Of a DNA stretch of 64,000 nucleotides, positions 8,170 to 16,424 are shown piece after piece; position 1 is the stretch's first letter; each line of letters begins with the position of its first letter. The stretch comes from an uncultured Roseburia sp. Lineage in GTDB: Bacteria > Bacillota > Clostridia > Lachnospirales > Lachnospiraceae. The stretch is taken from contig CAMWKH010000010.1 of NCBI GenBank assembly GCA_947174805.1, positions 1 through 64,000 on the forward strand, written 5' to 3'. The notes under the pieces are model-generated. The model was not told the DNA's origin. It ran no database searches and was given only the letters and a program-made list of their open reading frames with translations. A program made the translations under genes and the position numbers.

Positions 8170-9525
8170 TTACAGGGGATTCCCCTTTAGAGCCTCCCCT
8201 TCCAGCTCCCGGTATAGGCCTCTGAAGAACAACACAACCGCCAGCACTGCCGTAAGGGCATCTGCTGCTGCCTGAGAACAAATCACCCCTTTGTACCCCG
8301 CCACACGGGATGCAGCAAAAATCACTGCGGCAAAAATCACGCCCTGCCTGCTCACGGACAAAATGAAAGCTCCCCAGGCTTTCCCCGCAGATTGAAAAGT
8401 ACAGGTGGTAACTAAAACTACTGCCACAAACAGCATCCCCGCCTGCTGCATGCGAAGCATGGGGATGCCCAGCTCAATAATCTTTTCTTCCTGCATAAAA
8501 ATGGAAATCAAAGACGGGGCAAAAAATGAGAGCATACAGGCCAGCACAACAGCCAGACTGCACTCAAATCCGTAACAAAAGCAAAGAATTTTTTTCAGCC
8601 GGAGAAAATTCTTTGCCCCGTAATTATATCCCACCAGAGGCTGGGCCCCAAAGGCAAAGCCCACCAGCACTAATACCGCAATCATATTTACTTTCATCAC
8701 AATCCCCATGGCGGCCAAGTGCTCGTTCCCATAGGGGAGCAGAAAGCGGTTCATCATAGCAATCCCAAGGCTCTGCATGAGGTTTGTCACAGAGGCAGGA
8801 ATTCCGATTGCCATAATCTCCCCTATCTCCGGAAGAGAAATGTGAAATCCTTTGGGGACAACAGAAAGGCGCCTGCTCTTTTTTAATAGAAACCATACAA
8901 AGTAAATATCAGCACAAATATTTCCGATTACCGTGGCAATGGCAGCCCCCGCCGCCCCCATTCCAAGGAAGGAGATAAAAACAGGGTCGAGAATCATATT
9001 CACAACTGCCCCTGTCACCGTACCCGCCATAGAAGCATTGGCAAATCCTTCCGTCCGCAAAAGATTTGACGGGGTAAAGGTCAAAATAATAAACGGCGCT
9101 CCCAATGCGATAAATGTATAATACTGTGACGCATACATAAAAGTTTCACTGTCCGCTCCCAATAAATATAAGATTGGCCCGCGAAACGCCAAAAGTACCG
9201 CTGTTACAATGATTCCGCAAAAAATCCCGGAGTAAAAGCAGAAAATACTGAGCCGTTTTCCGTCCTCATCCCTTTTCTGCCCAAAAAGACGGGAGATTAC
9301 AGAACTCCCCCCCAGCCCGAAAATATCCCCCAGGGCAATCATCAGGGTAAACACAGGCGCTCCCAGGGAGACCCCTGCCACCAAATTTGTATTCCCTGTC
9401 CGGGCAATAAAATATGTGTCTGCCATATTGTAAATCAGAGAGACTACCATGCCAAACACCACCGGAAGGGCAAGTTTAAAATATGCCTTGTGTATGGGCG
9501 CATGCTCAAATAATTCATTTTCCAT
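8170..9525 (-). CDS. MATE family efflux transporter
   Basis: A 451-residue integral membrane protein of the MATE (multi-antimicrobial extrusion) family, which exports cationic drugs or metabolites using Na+ or H+ gradients. It shows about 12 hydrophobic segments in two homologous halves. The N-terminal half has KLALPVVFGMVVSLIYNMADTYFI, and the second half has the parallel IGIPASVTNLMQSLGIAMMN, both family-typical. The ATG at 9525 has AGGAGG upstream; the 18-residue in-frame extension lacks a site. It stands alone between two terminators. The substrate cannot be predicted. Confidence 0.92.
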   Translation of the reverse strand: MENELFEHAPIHKAYFKLALPVVFGMVVSLIYNMADTYFIARTGNTNLVAGVSLGAPVFTLMIALGDIFGLGGSSVISRLFGQKRDEDGKRLSIFCFYSGIFCGIIVTAVLLAFRGPILYLLGADSETFMYASQYYTFIALGAPFIILTFTPSNLLRTEGFANASMAGTVTGAVVNMILDPVFISFLGMGAAGAAIATVIGNICADIYFVWFLLKKSRRLSVVPKGFHISLPEIGEIMAIGIPASVTNLMQSLGIAMMNRFLLPYGNEHLAAMGIVMKVNMIAVLVLVGFAFGAQPLVGYNYGAKNFLRLKKILCFCYGFECSLAVVLACMLSFFAPSLISIFMQEEKIIELGIPMLRMQQAGMLFVAVVLVTTCTFQSAGKAWGAFILSVSRQGVIFAAVIFAASRVAGYKGVICSQAAADALTAVLAVVLFFRGLYRELEGEALKGNPL

Positions 9526-9583
9526 TTTTATATACCTCCTTTTTCCACTTTTCTTATCCGGCAGAAAAACCCTGCACATATAA

Positions 9584-9617
9584 ACAGCAGAACCGCCGTA
9601 TCCTTTGGTTCTGCTGT
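9584..9617 (-). terminator. Terminator after hpf
   Basis: Perfect 11-bp stem ACAGCAGAACC (9584-9594) / GGTTCTGCTGT (9607-9617) followed on the minus strand by TTTATATG. It lies between hpf and the MATE gene; the T-tract is short, so efficiency is uncertain. Confidence 0.65.
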
Positions 9618-9661
9618 CTTTGTGCTATTTAGTTTTCCCTGCTAAAACGATTTTCTCTTTT

Positions 9662-10189
9662 TTAGAATTCCGGTTCAATCAATCCATAAGTGTTCCCGTT
9701 TCTCTTATATACCACATTGACCTGCTCTGACTCTGCATTGCAGAATACAAAGAAATTATGTCCCAGCAGTTCCATCTGCACACAGGCATCCTCGGGATAC
9801 ATAGGTTTCATGTCAAATCTCTTTGTGCGGATAATGCGAATCTCATCATCCACATCCGTCTCCTTTTCTATAAACTCCTTGCGGAAACTAGCCGCATTCT
9901 GCTGTTTGCTGATGAGCTTCTTTTTATATTTCTTTAACTGTCTCTCAATGACTTCCTCCACAAGATCAATGGATACATACATATCGTTGCTCACCTGCTC
10001 GGAACGGACAATATTGCCCTTAACCGGTATGGTAACTTCTATTTTCTGTCTCTCTTTCTCCACACTCAACGTGACAAATACTTCTGTGTCCGGCGCAAAA
10101 TACTTCTCCAATTTACCCAATTTGTCTTCTACTGCTGATTTCAACCCCTCTGTGAGTTCAATGTTTCTGCCTGTAATGGTAATACGCAT
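9662..10189 (-). CDS. hpf: Ribosome hibernation promoting factor, long form
   Basis: Long-form HPF dimerises 70S ribosomes into inactive 100S particles in stationary phase. The 175-residue product has an N-terminal S30AE domain (about residues 1-100, starting MRITITGRNIELT) and a C-terminal dimerisation domain (about 120-175) with KRFDMKPMYPEDACVQMELLGHNFFVF-type conserved sequence. The ATG start gives the family-standard N-terminus; the upstream GTG adds nine unsupported residues. It has its own promoter and a terminator, so it is monocistronic. Confidence 0.95.
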   Translation of the reverse strand: MRITITGRNIELTEGLKSAVEDKLGKLEKYFAPDTEVFVTLSVEKERQKIEVTIPVKGNIVRSEQVSNDMYVSIDLVEEVIERQLKKYKKKLISKQQNAASFRKEFIEKETDVDDEIRIIRTKRFDMKPMYPEDACVQMELLGHNFFVFCNAESEQVNVVYKRNGNTYGLIEPEF

Positions 10190-10247
10190 GATGTCCAGCC
10201 CCTTTCCTTGGTTCACAGATAATTTCTCCCTATCTGTGTATGTACCA

Positions 10248-10275
10248 ATTATATCACATTAGTACATAATTTCAA
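10248..10275 (-). promoter_or_regulatory. hpf promoter
   Basis: TTGAAA (10270-10275), 16-bp spacer, TATAAT (10248-10253). It gives a leader of about 50 nt to hpf and lies back to back with the SDR promoter. Confidence 0.65.
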
Positions 10276-10310
10276 GAAATTTTCTGATTTCTTCGTGTAT
10301 TTTGTGTAAC

Positions 10311-10339
10311 TTGCACTAAGGGCTGTCTTCTATTATAAT
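10311..10339 (+). promoter_or_regulatory. Promoter for the SDR gene
   Basis: TTGCAC (10311-10316), 17-bp spacer, TATAAT (10334-10339), about 48 nt upstream of the SDR start codon, which also has AAGGAG 7 nt upstream. Confidence 0.65.
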
Positions 10340-10386
10340 TTGTTTATATTTAGGAAACGAGAAGAATAAAAGTTAAGGAGCATTTT

Positions 10387-11121
10387 ATGAAATCCTGTAC
10401 CGTATTAATCACCGGCGCCTCCAGGGGCATCGGCCATGCAGCTGCCATTGCCTTTGCCTCTAAGGGATACCGCCTGGTTTTAAACTGCCTTCATTCAAAA
10501 GATATGCTGGAAACATTTGCAGCAGAGCTGGGTAGGGATTACGGAGTTTCCGTTCTCACCTGCTGTGGCGACATTGGAGATTACCATTTTGTATGTGAAC
10601 TTTTTAACCGGATAAAAAATTTTTCTCCCGGCGTGGATGTCCTGGTCAACAACGCCGGGATAGATTACATCGGCCTTTTAAGCGATATGAGCCTGGAGGA
10701 GTGGGATCATGTGATTCGTACAAACCTGACCTCCGTGTTTTCCTGCTGCAAACTGGCCATACCATATATGGTATCCCAAAAACAGGGAAAAATCATCAAT
10801 ATTTCCTCCGCCTGGGGCAGCGTGGGCGCTTCCTGCGAGGCAGCGTACTCCGCTGCAAAAGGGGGGATAAACGCCTTGACAAAGGCCCTGGCAAAAGAGC
10901 TGGCGCCCAGCAATATCCAGGTCAACGCCATTGCCTGCGGAGTTATAGACACAGACATGAACCGCTGTTTTTCCCGGGAAGAGCGCGCTGCTCTCAGTGA
11001 GGAGATTCCTGCGGGGAGATTCGGCACCTCAGAAGAAGCTGCCCAGCTGATTCTGCAGTTAGCCCAGTCCCCCTCCTACCTTACGGGACAGGTTATCGGG
11101 CTGGACGGGGGATGGATATAG
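10387..11121 (+). CDS. SDR family oxidoreductase (FabG-like)
   Basis: A classical short-chain dehydrogenase/reductase of 244 residues, NAD(P)-dependent. The dinucleotide motif TGASRGIG is at residues 9-16, NNAG at 88-91, and catalytic Asn113, Ser140/141, Tyr154 and Lys158 (YSAAK) are all present. The C-terminus has the family LDGGW ending. It resembles 3-oxoacyl-ACP reductase, but no fatty-acid genes are nearby and the substrate is unknown. A regulator gene follows after a gap of about 118 nt. Confidence 0.88.
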   Translation: MKSCTVLITGASRGIGHAAAIAFASKGYRLVLNCLHSKDMLETFAAELGRDYGVSVLTCCGDIGDYHFVCELFNRIKNFSPGVDVLVNNAGIDYIGLLSDMSLEEWDHVIRTNLTSVFSCCKLAIPYMVSQKQGKIINISSAWGSVGASCEAAYSAAKGGINALTKALAKELAPSNIQVNAIACGVIDTDMNRCFSREERAALSEEIPAGRFGTSEEAAQLILQLAQSPSYLTGQVIGLDGGWI

Positions 11122-11239
11122 ATTCGCATAAAGCGTATATCATATTATGTCGAAGGGGATTTATTTGCTAATTGCACATTTCCCCTTTTTTCCCGGTATA
11201 TTTCCATTACAATTCTCTCATTGGAAGGGAGGAATCGTA

Positions 11240-11629
11240 TTGGATATCGGAACCCAGTTACGGAATTTACTTGATCAGGATGGCATTACCCAGAAGCAGC
11301 TGGCAGAGGCGCTGAACATATCCACCACCACTTTAAACGGCTATGTCCAAAACCGCAGGCAGCCCGATGCAAAAATGGCCATTCGCCTTGCCTCTTATTT
11401 TCACACCACCACAGATTATATTTATGGCCTCACCACATTCAGGGATCCCCCTGTCACGCCTTTTAATGCGGAAGAACGTCATTTAATCAACATCTACCGT
11501 GGAATCCCAGAGGGCATGAAGCCTTTATATATTGAAACCGGAAGAACTTTTTCCAGAGTTGCTAAGAAAAAGGAAAAGGAACTGAGGAAGAAAAGTGAAA
11601 AGCAGGGAGAAAATACCGGCGAAAAGTAA
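11240..11629 (+). CDS. XRE family transcriptional regulator
   Basis: A 129-residue helix-turn-helix protein. The HTH lies at about residues 9-60 (GITQKQLAEALNISTTTLNGYVQNRRQPD), and the Lys/Glu-rich tail (about 105-129) is probably helical. I chose the TTG at 11240 because AGGGAGG lies 8 nt upstream and the HTH then begins normally. The longer frame from 11147 adds 31 hydrophobic residues without a binding site. Target genes are unknown; the SDR gene upstream may share its transcript. Confidence 0.82.
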   Translation: MDIGTQLRNLLDQDGITQKQLAEALNISTTTLNGYVQNRRQPDAKMAIRLASYFHTTTDYIYGLTTFRDPPVTPFNAEERHLINIYRGIPEGMKPLYIETGRTFSRVAKKKEKELRKKSEKQGENTGEK

Positions 11630-11633
11630 AAAA

Positions 11634-11668
11634 ACGGGGCAGCATTTACATGCTGTCCCGGATTTTTT
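11634..11668. terminator. Bidirectional terminator
   Basis: CGGGGCAGCAT / ATGCTGTCCCG stem with a TTAC loop, flanked by AAAAAAA on the left and TTTTTT on the right. It ends the XRE gene (+) and the convergent Fn3-like gene (-), whose stop codon abuts it. Confidence 0.8.
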
Positions 11669-12613
11669 CTATTTCCTGTGGTTCCAACTGGAATCTCCGC
11701 CGCCTCTTTTGGTATTCCAGCAGTATAAGGAACTGGAAGTATTTTTCGTACCTCCCTTATTGCAAATGGCCTCCACGTACACATAATATGTTTTCTTGGA
11801 AGAAAACTTCTTGCCGCTAAACTTCTTCACGGTACAGGAACTTTTATTTTTGCTCACCGTCGCCACTTTTTTGTATCCGTTTTTCATTTTCGTAGACACA
11901 TAAACTTTATACTGTGTAGCGCCGTTGGTCTTTTTCCACTTCACTTCCAGCTTATTCCCGCTTACCTTTACTTTAGAAAGCATAGGCTGGTTCAGGCAAT
12001 AAATAGTTCCCCAGGAAGAGTAGTATTTTTTCCCGTTAAACGTGGTGAAAGAGCGTGCCCGCACTTTGTATACCACATTATTTTTCACGGAAAAACTTGT
12101 ACTGGAAGAGTAGCCGCCTACTTTAGCGGACTTTTTCAGCTTGCCCTTATTGTCATATAATTTCACTTCAAAACCGTCTGCCGCACTCTGTTTGTCCCAC
12201 TGGACATTCATTTGTTCAAGAAAATAGTACCATCTCTCCTGTTTGAGTCCGGTAAGCTTATCGGGAATTGTCACAGCCTGAGAAAGCGTATAGCCATAGC
12301 CCTCACTTCCGTCCGCCCTCACGGCTTTCACATTTACGGAGTATTTTGTGGCCGGTTTTAAACCGGAAATGGTATAGGCAAGCTCCCCTGTGCTCCCAAC
12401 CAAAGCATACTCCGCATCACTGCCGTACTCTTTCATGTACACATTGTAGCTTACCGCATTTCTCTCCGCCGTCCAGGTCACTGTCATAGATGTCTTCTGG
12501 GCATCTGTCTGGGTTACCGCAGCTTTTGCTTCCATGGTGCCGTTACCGATACAGATTCCCACAAAAAGCGCCATAAAAAACACTGCAGCCGTTTTTAAGA
12601 ACTTTCTCATCAT
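11669..12613 (-). CDS. Secreted fibronectin type III-like repeat protein
   Basis: A 314-residue exported protein. It has a signal peptide of about 30 residues (basic n-region MRKFLK, hydrophobic core, cleavage near MEAKA/AV), then about three Fn3-like beta-sandwich modules. The first, about 32-115, has VTWTAERNAVSYNVYMK and SGLKPATKYSVNVKAV. The second covers about 120-207. The third, about 210-300, has WKKTNGATQYKVYVS. The mature protein is Lys-, Ser- and Tyr-rich. There is no enzymatic domain and no sortase signal or membrane anchor. A role in adhesion or carbohydrate binding is possible, but none can be assigned. Confidence 0.75.
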   Translation of the reverse strand: MMRKFLKTAAVFFMALFVGICIGNGTMEAKAAVTQTDAQKTSMTVTWTAERNAVSYNVYMKEYGSDAEYALVGSTGELAYTISGLKPATKYSVNVKAVRADGSEGYGYTLSQAVTIPDKLTGLKQERWYYFLEQMNVQWDKQSAADGFEVKLYDNKGKLKKSAKVGGYSSSTSFSVKNNVVYKVRARSFTTFNGKKYYSSWGTIYCLNQPMLSKVKVSGNKLEVKWKKTNGATQYKVYVSTKMKNGYKKVATVSKNKSSCTVKKFSGKKFSSKKTYYVYVEAICNKGGTKNTSSSLYCWNTKRGGGDSSWNHRK

Positions 12614-12680
12614 TGTTTTCCTCTCCTTATTTTTTCTGGGTTGATAAGTGATTTCTCTTGTAGTTTACTGCATCTGTGCC

Positions 12681-12709
12681 ATAATAGCAACCAATTTTTC
12701 AATTTTAAA
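12681..12709 (-). promoter_or_regulatory. Promoter of the Fn3-like gene
   Basis: TTTAAA (12704-12709), 17-bp spacer, TATTAT (12681-12686) preceded by TGC, giving an extended -10. It lies about 70 nt upstream of the start codon. Confidence 0.5.
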
Positions 12710-12739
12710 GTGTATCTGGCAGACTTTTATAATTTTTTC

Positions 12740-13354
12740 TTATTTTTTCTTATCTGTACAAAATTTTACCGAAAGCATTCTCGACAATAGCTGTATCACA
12801 AGGGTAACAACCAAAATCCCCGGCAGCATAAACGAACTCCACTCCGGCAGAACCACGGTGGTCTCAAAAACAGAGCGAGAAAAGAACGACTGCAGAGCCA
12901 TCATAACACTGATGGTTACAAACATCAGAAAAATCCGTGATTTTTCCACCCCAATGCGGAAGATAACCGGCATCTGCAGTGCCATAACATTAAGAGCCAT
13001 CATGACAGAAACCAGGATGACAGCCATGTTTTCTGCCAATCCTCCCTGTCCGGCCCCTGCCAGGTAATACAAAATTTGAATCACTGCCTCCAATACACTG
13101 ATTCCTCCTGCCATCAGGTAGCCAAACATATATTTTTCCTCCACCACTTTCCTGGGAGAATACGGCATCATTTCTGCCATTTGGCCCCACCGGCTTCTCT
13201 CATCATAGGCAAAGGCGGTCATAGGCAAAAGAGCTCCAAAAAAAATACTGTACACTCCCATCCCTGGAATCAGGGCAAATACAAACATCAAAACAAAATA
13301 TACTTTTGTCTGCTTGATAACTACCAGCCAGTCTTTTAATAATAAACCTCTCAT
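12740..13354 (-). CDS. ABC-2 type membrane permease
   Basis: A 204-residue membrane protein with about six hydrophobic segments and no ATPase domain, of the ABC2_membrane_2 type found with YtrA-type regulators. A Lys-rich cytoplasmic N-terminus (MRGLLLKDWLVVIKQTK) precedes the first segment, and there is a conserved DERSRWGQMAEMMPYSPRKVV loop (about residues 51-71). The start overlaps the ATPase gene by 4 nt (ATGA), so they are coupled. It probably forms an exporter or stress-response ABC system with that ATPase; the substrate is unknown. Confidence 0.85.
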   Translation of the reverse strand: MRGLLLKDWLVVIKQTKVYFVLMFVFALIPGMGVYSIFFGALLPMTAFAYDERSRWGQMAEMMPYSPRKVVEEKYMFGYLMAGGISVLEAVIQILYYLAGAGQGGLAENMAVILVSVMMALNVMALQMPVIFRIGVEKSRIFLMFVTISVMMALQSFFSRSVFETTVVLPEWSSFMLPGILVVTLVIQLLSRMLSVKFCTDKKK

Positions 13355-14199
13355 ATCTGTTCTCCTCTCGCCAAATACAGAATAATTTCCTCTATCCCCG
13401 CCCGTTCAATCGTGTAATTACCGGGCAGGAGCCTGCGCTTTACCAGCATCTCTTTGTAATATCCATTGTCCCGCACTCCTGCAATGGCTTCTTTTGGTAT
13501 ATCTTCCGCCTCTTTTCTTCCCAGACGGAGGATGCCGTATGTTTCCTGAAGCCTGTCTTTTTCCTCATGCAGAACCAATGTCCCCTGATGCAGAAATGCC
13601 ACATAATCACAGATTTTCTCCAGGTCGCTTACAATATGAGATGAGATTAACACAGAGTGGTTTTCCTCTCTTGTAAACTCGTTAAAAATATCAAGAATCT
13701 CATCTCTCACAATAGGGTCAAGGCCGCTGGTGGCCTCATCTAAGATGAGGAGCCTTGCCCTGTGTGACAGAGCCACTGCGATGGCAAGTTTCATTTTCAT
13801 TCCTTTGGAATATTCTTTAAACATCTTTTGCCGCTCTATCCCAAACTGGGTCAGATACCGGAAAAATGTTTCTTCCTCCCAGTTTTTGTATGTGTATTTC
13901 ATAATTTTATTTACATCCCTGCCGTTAAGGACCTCGGGAAAATATGCCTCATCCAATACAATACCCACATCCTCCCGCACATCCTGGAACTCTTTGGAAG
14001 TGTTATCCACACCAAGAACCTTTATCTCCCCCGCTTCTTTTAAAACTGCATGCATCAAAAGCCCTATGGTAGTGCTTTTTCCCGCACCGTTCTCCCCCAC
14101 CAGTCCCAGAATGCAGCCTTCCGGTAATGTGAGGTTTAAATCCTTTATGGCAAAAGAACCATAAGTTTTAGAAACATGTTTCATTTCTATTGCATTCAT
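13351..14199 (-). CDS. ABC transporter ATP-binding protein
   Basis: A 282-residue ABC ATPase with Walker A GENGAGKST (about residues 35-43), signature YSKGMKMKL, Walker B LLILDEATSGLD and the H-loop SSHI. The C-terminal 70 residues are a poorly conserved extension typical of the BcrA/YtrB-like subfamily. It sits between a GntR regulator (17 nt upstream) and the permease (4-nt overlap), forming a three-gene operon. Such sets often respond to cell-wall-active compounds, but the inducer here is unknown. Confidence 0.92.
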   Translation of the reverse strand: MNAIEMKHVSKTYGSFAIKDLNLTLPEGCILGLVGENGAGKSTTIGLLMHAVLKEAGEIKVLGVDNTSKEFQDVREDVGIVLDEAYFPEVLNGRDVNKIMKYTYKNWEEETFFRYLTQFGIERQKMFKEYSKGMKMKLAIAVALSHRARLLILDEATSGLDPIVRDEILDIFNEFTREENHSVLISSHIVSDLEKICDYVAFLHQGTLVLHEEKDRLQETYGILRLGRKEAEDIPKEAIAGVRDNGYYKEMLVKRRLLPGNYTIERAGIEEIILYLARGEQI

Positions 14200-14216
14200 A
14201 TCTTTTCCTCCCTCTG

Positions 14217-14597
14217 TTATTCTTCCAAATCTAAAAGCTGAAACATTTCTATCAGTGTGTCGTTTGTCAGTCCGCAGGACTTAGCCAGCTTTGCAATCTC
14301 ATTCATGTGAATTTCTATTTCTTTCAAATGTTCTTCCCGTATCAGCTCCCTGTTTGTCTCTGCCACAAAACAGCCTTTTCCCCCTACGGTATTCACATAC
14401 CCTGCACGCTCCAATTCGTCGTACGCACGTTTTGTTGTGATAACACTGATTCTCAAATCTTTGGCCAGCCCCCGTATGGAGGGGAGCATTTCCCCCTCAG
14501 ATAAATCACCCGCCAGTATCATATCTTTTATCTGGGCGTAAATCTGCTCATAGATAGGTTGGCCGCTGGAGTTTTTAATTATAATTTCCAAGTTCAT
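14217..14597 (-). CDS. GntR family regulator, YtrA type
   Basis: A 126-residue repressor-type protein: N-terminal winged helix (about residues 6-75, with SGQPIYEQIYAQIKDMI and LPSIRGLAKDLRIS) and a short C-terminal helical dimerisation tail, the layout of the YtrA subfamily. It heads the operon with the ABC pair. The ATG at 14597 lies only 1 nt from AGGAGG, which is too close. A TTG at 14591 is 7 nt from it and may be the true start, removing Met-Asn. It probably represses its own operon through the palindrome 14604-14625. Confidence 0.88.
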   Translation of the reverse strand: MNLEIIIKNSSGQPIYEQIYAQIKDMILAGDLSEGEMLPSIRGLAKDLRISVITTKRAYDELERAGYVNTVGGKGCFVAETNRELIREEHLKEIEIHMNEIAKLAKSCGLTNDTLIEMFQLLDLEE

Positions 14598-14603
14598 ACC
14601 TCC

Positions 14604-14625
14604 TATACTGTTATTACACAGTATA
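14604..14625. promoter_or_regulatory. Predicted GntR operator
   Basis: Perfect 8-bp inverted repeat TATACTGT (14604-14611) - 6 nt - ACAGTATA (14618-14625). It covers the -10 box of the operon promoter and the likely transcription start, a typical repressor position. A further ACAGTAT half-site lies at 14627-14633. Binding by the adjacent GntR protein is inferred. Confidence 0.7.
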
Positions 14626-14648
14626 TACAGTATTATCATATTTGTCAA
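14620..14648 (-). promoter_or_regulatory. Promoter of the GntR-ABC operon
   Basis: Consensus -35 TTGACA (14643-14648), 17-bp spacer, -10 TATACT (14620-14625). The start site near 14613 leaves a leader of only about 16 nt. Confidence 0.8.
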
Positions 14649-14651
14649 CCA

Positions 14652-14686
14652 TAAAAATAAAAAGAGAGGCTCTCAAGCCTCCTCTT
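14652..14686 (-). terminator. Terminator overlapping the end of the AI-2E family gene
   Basis: AGAGGAGGCT / AGCCTCTCT stem (one bulge) with a 4-nt loop, then TTTTTATTTTTAT on the minus strand. The stop codon of the transporter gene lies in the loop. Confidence 0.7.
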
Positions 14687-15677
14687 TCTGCGTGTTTATC
14701 AGCCATATTTCATAGATTAAGAGCGCCGATATCGGCCCAAGCAAAACTCCGGCACCCCCGTAAACCTGAATTCCAATATACAGGCTCATCAGCACAAACA
14801 ATGGAGGCACTCCTAAGGTTTTTCCCACCAGCCTGGGCTCTAAAAACTGTCTGACACAGGTACATACCAGGTAAATCAAAAAATGCACAGCCCCGGCAAA
14901 ATACCGCCCCATAAGCACATCGATAAAAGTCCAGGGCACAAGTATGGTGCCTGTCCCCAAAAAAGGCAGGGCGTCAAATAAACCAATTCCGATTCCCACG
15001 GGCAGTGCATAGGAAGAGCCGGACAAGTACATTCCCGCCACACAGATAGCCGTTATAATCCCCATAATGATAATCTGAGCCTTAAGATATGCGCCGAAAG
15101 CGTTTTTCATATGACGAAGAATCTCAAAGGCTTTTTTCCCTGCCCAGGTTTTTTGAAACAGCCCTATCACATACTCATACTCATGGAGCATTAAAAATGC
15201 CGCCACAAGAGTTACCAGGGCCTTCGCCAAAAAGGACAGAATATATGCCCCTGCCTCCTTTGAAATCTCCACAGCCCCGTCTGACATGCCATTCACCACT
15301 CCCCCGATTTTTTCTCCCACTTCTTCCGCAGCCAAACCGCTGATTTCTTCCACTTTCCTGCAGCACTCCCCGGAAAATGCCTGCACCTGTTCCACAATAA
15401 AATTAACGTGCCGGACGCAGCCGCTCCCCATGCGGTAGCACAGGTATAAAAGCCCGGCGCAGATAAGTCCCAGAGACAGCAGAAATAAAAGGTACACCAG
15501 ACTTCTGGAAAGGGCCCGGTTTCCCCTGCAAAACCTTTCCGCTTTTCCTGCCAGGGGAAAAAGCACCCGGGCCAACACTAATGCAATAAAAAAGGGCAGT
15601 ACTATGGGAAAGATATATTTCATCCCCAGATAGACTGCGCCAACCAGCAATACCAGTTTCATAAATTTTTTTCCCAT
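14673..15677 (-). CDS. AI-2E family transporter (YtvI-like)
   Basis: A 334-residue polytopic protein of the AI-2E/PerM family (PF01594), with about seven or eight membrane segments. Conserved features are the central QIIIMGIITAICVAGMYL segment, the FDALPFLGTGTILVPW motif (about residues 234-249) and the C-terminal LEPRLVGKTLGVPPL motif. YtvI-like members occur in spore formers, but the family also includes exporters and antiporters, so function is open. It is last in a string HK-RR-RluA-this gene, 54 nt after rluA, with a terminator at its stop codon. Confidence 0.85.
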   Translation of the reverse strand: MGKKFMKLVLLVGAVYLGMKYIFPIVLPFFIALVLARVLFPLAGKAERFCRGNRALSRSLVYLLFLLSLGLICAGLLYLCYRMGSGCVRHVNFIVEQVQAFSGECCRKVEEISGLAAEEVGEKIGGVVNGMSDGAVEISKEAGAYILSFLAKALVTLVAAFLMLHEYEYVIGLFQKTWAGKKAFEILRHMKNAFGAYLKAQIIIMGIITAICVAGMYLSGSSYALPVGIGIGLFDALPFLGTGTILVPWTFIDVLMGRYFAGAVHFLIYLVCTCVRQFLEPRLVGKTLGVPPLFVLMSLYIGIQVYGGAGVLLGPISALLIYEIWLINTQKEEA

Positions 15678-15731
15678 ATTTGTCCTTCCATGTATTTTAT
15701 TATGGGAAAATTATATGTAGTTTTCTGTTAT

Positions 15732-16421
15732 CTATCCCTGTTCCTTCAGTTTTCTAAAAATTGGATTTTCAGGCGTAACAGAAAATTCCACTTTTTTTAA
15801 AGTTTTTGGATGGGTAAATCCGATTTTCACTGCACACAGAGCAATGTGGTTCCCCTCCGCCGCTTTCAGGGCCAAGTCCCCCCCATATTTCCGGTCTCCC
15901 GCCAAAGGATATCCCCGATGGCTCATCTGCACCCGTATCTGATGATGCCTTCCGGTGTAAAGTTTCACAAAAACCTCCGCCAAACCCTCTCCCTGATTTA
16001 AAAAGCAGTAGGAGAGCACCGCTTTTTTCGCCCCGGAAACCGAAGGCTTTGTCACGGAGGAACAGTTACTTTTTCCGTCTTTTAAAAGATAATCCGTAAG
16101 GGTATATTCCTCCCCGGTTTTTACCACTTCCCCCGGCTGTAAACAAACTACGGCACGATAATACTTTTCCAGTTTTCCACCGGAAATCTGGCGGCTTAAG
16201 TGGGACAAAGCCGGTTCTGTTTTTGCAAAAACCATCACCCCTTCCACTGGCTGGTCCAGCCTGTGCACAAGGCCGATATAAGGTTCTTCCCCCTTCTTTG
16301 CCCGGTAATTTTTTAAAATGCTGACCATGTCCTTCTCCCCGGCCCTTTTGGTCTGCACCGGAATCCCGCTTTTTTTGTGGACAAGAATAACCGTATCATC
16401 CTCATAGATAACTGTAACCAT
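15732..16421 (-). CDS. RluA family pseudouridine synthase
   Basis: A 229-residue RNA pseudouridine synthase. The catalytic motif HRLDQPVEGV holds the Asp nucleophile at residue 56; VKLYTGRHHQIRVQMSHRGYPLAGDRKYGG is the second conserved block. There is no N-terminal S4 domain, so this is the short class; the RNA target cannot be told from sequence. It starts 3 nt after the stop codon of the response regulator, so it is probably co-transcribed with the two-component genes, an unusual partnership. Confidence 0.92.
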   Translation of the reverse strand: MVTVIYEDDTVILVHKKSGIPVQTKRAGEKDMVSILKNYRAKKGEEPYIGLVHRLDQPVEGVMVFAKTEPALSHLSRQISGGKLEKYYRAVVCLQPGEVVKTGEEYTLTDYLLKDGKSNCSSVTKPSVSGAKKAVLSYCFLNQGEGLAEVFVKLYTGRHHQIRVQMSHRGYPLAGDRKYGGDLALKAAEGNHIALCAVKIGFTHPKTLKKVEFSVTPENPIFRKLKEQG

Positions 16422-16424
16422 AGC

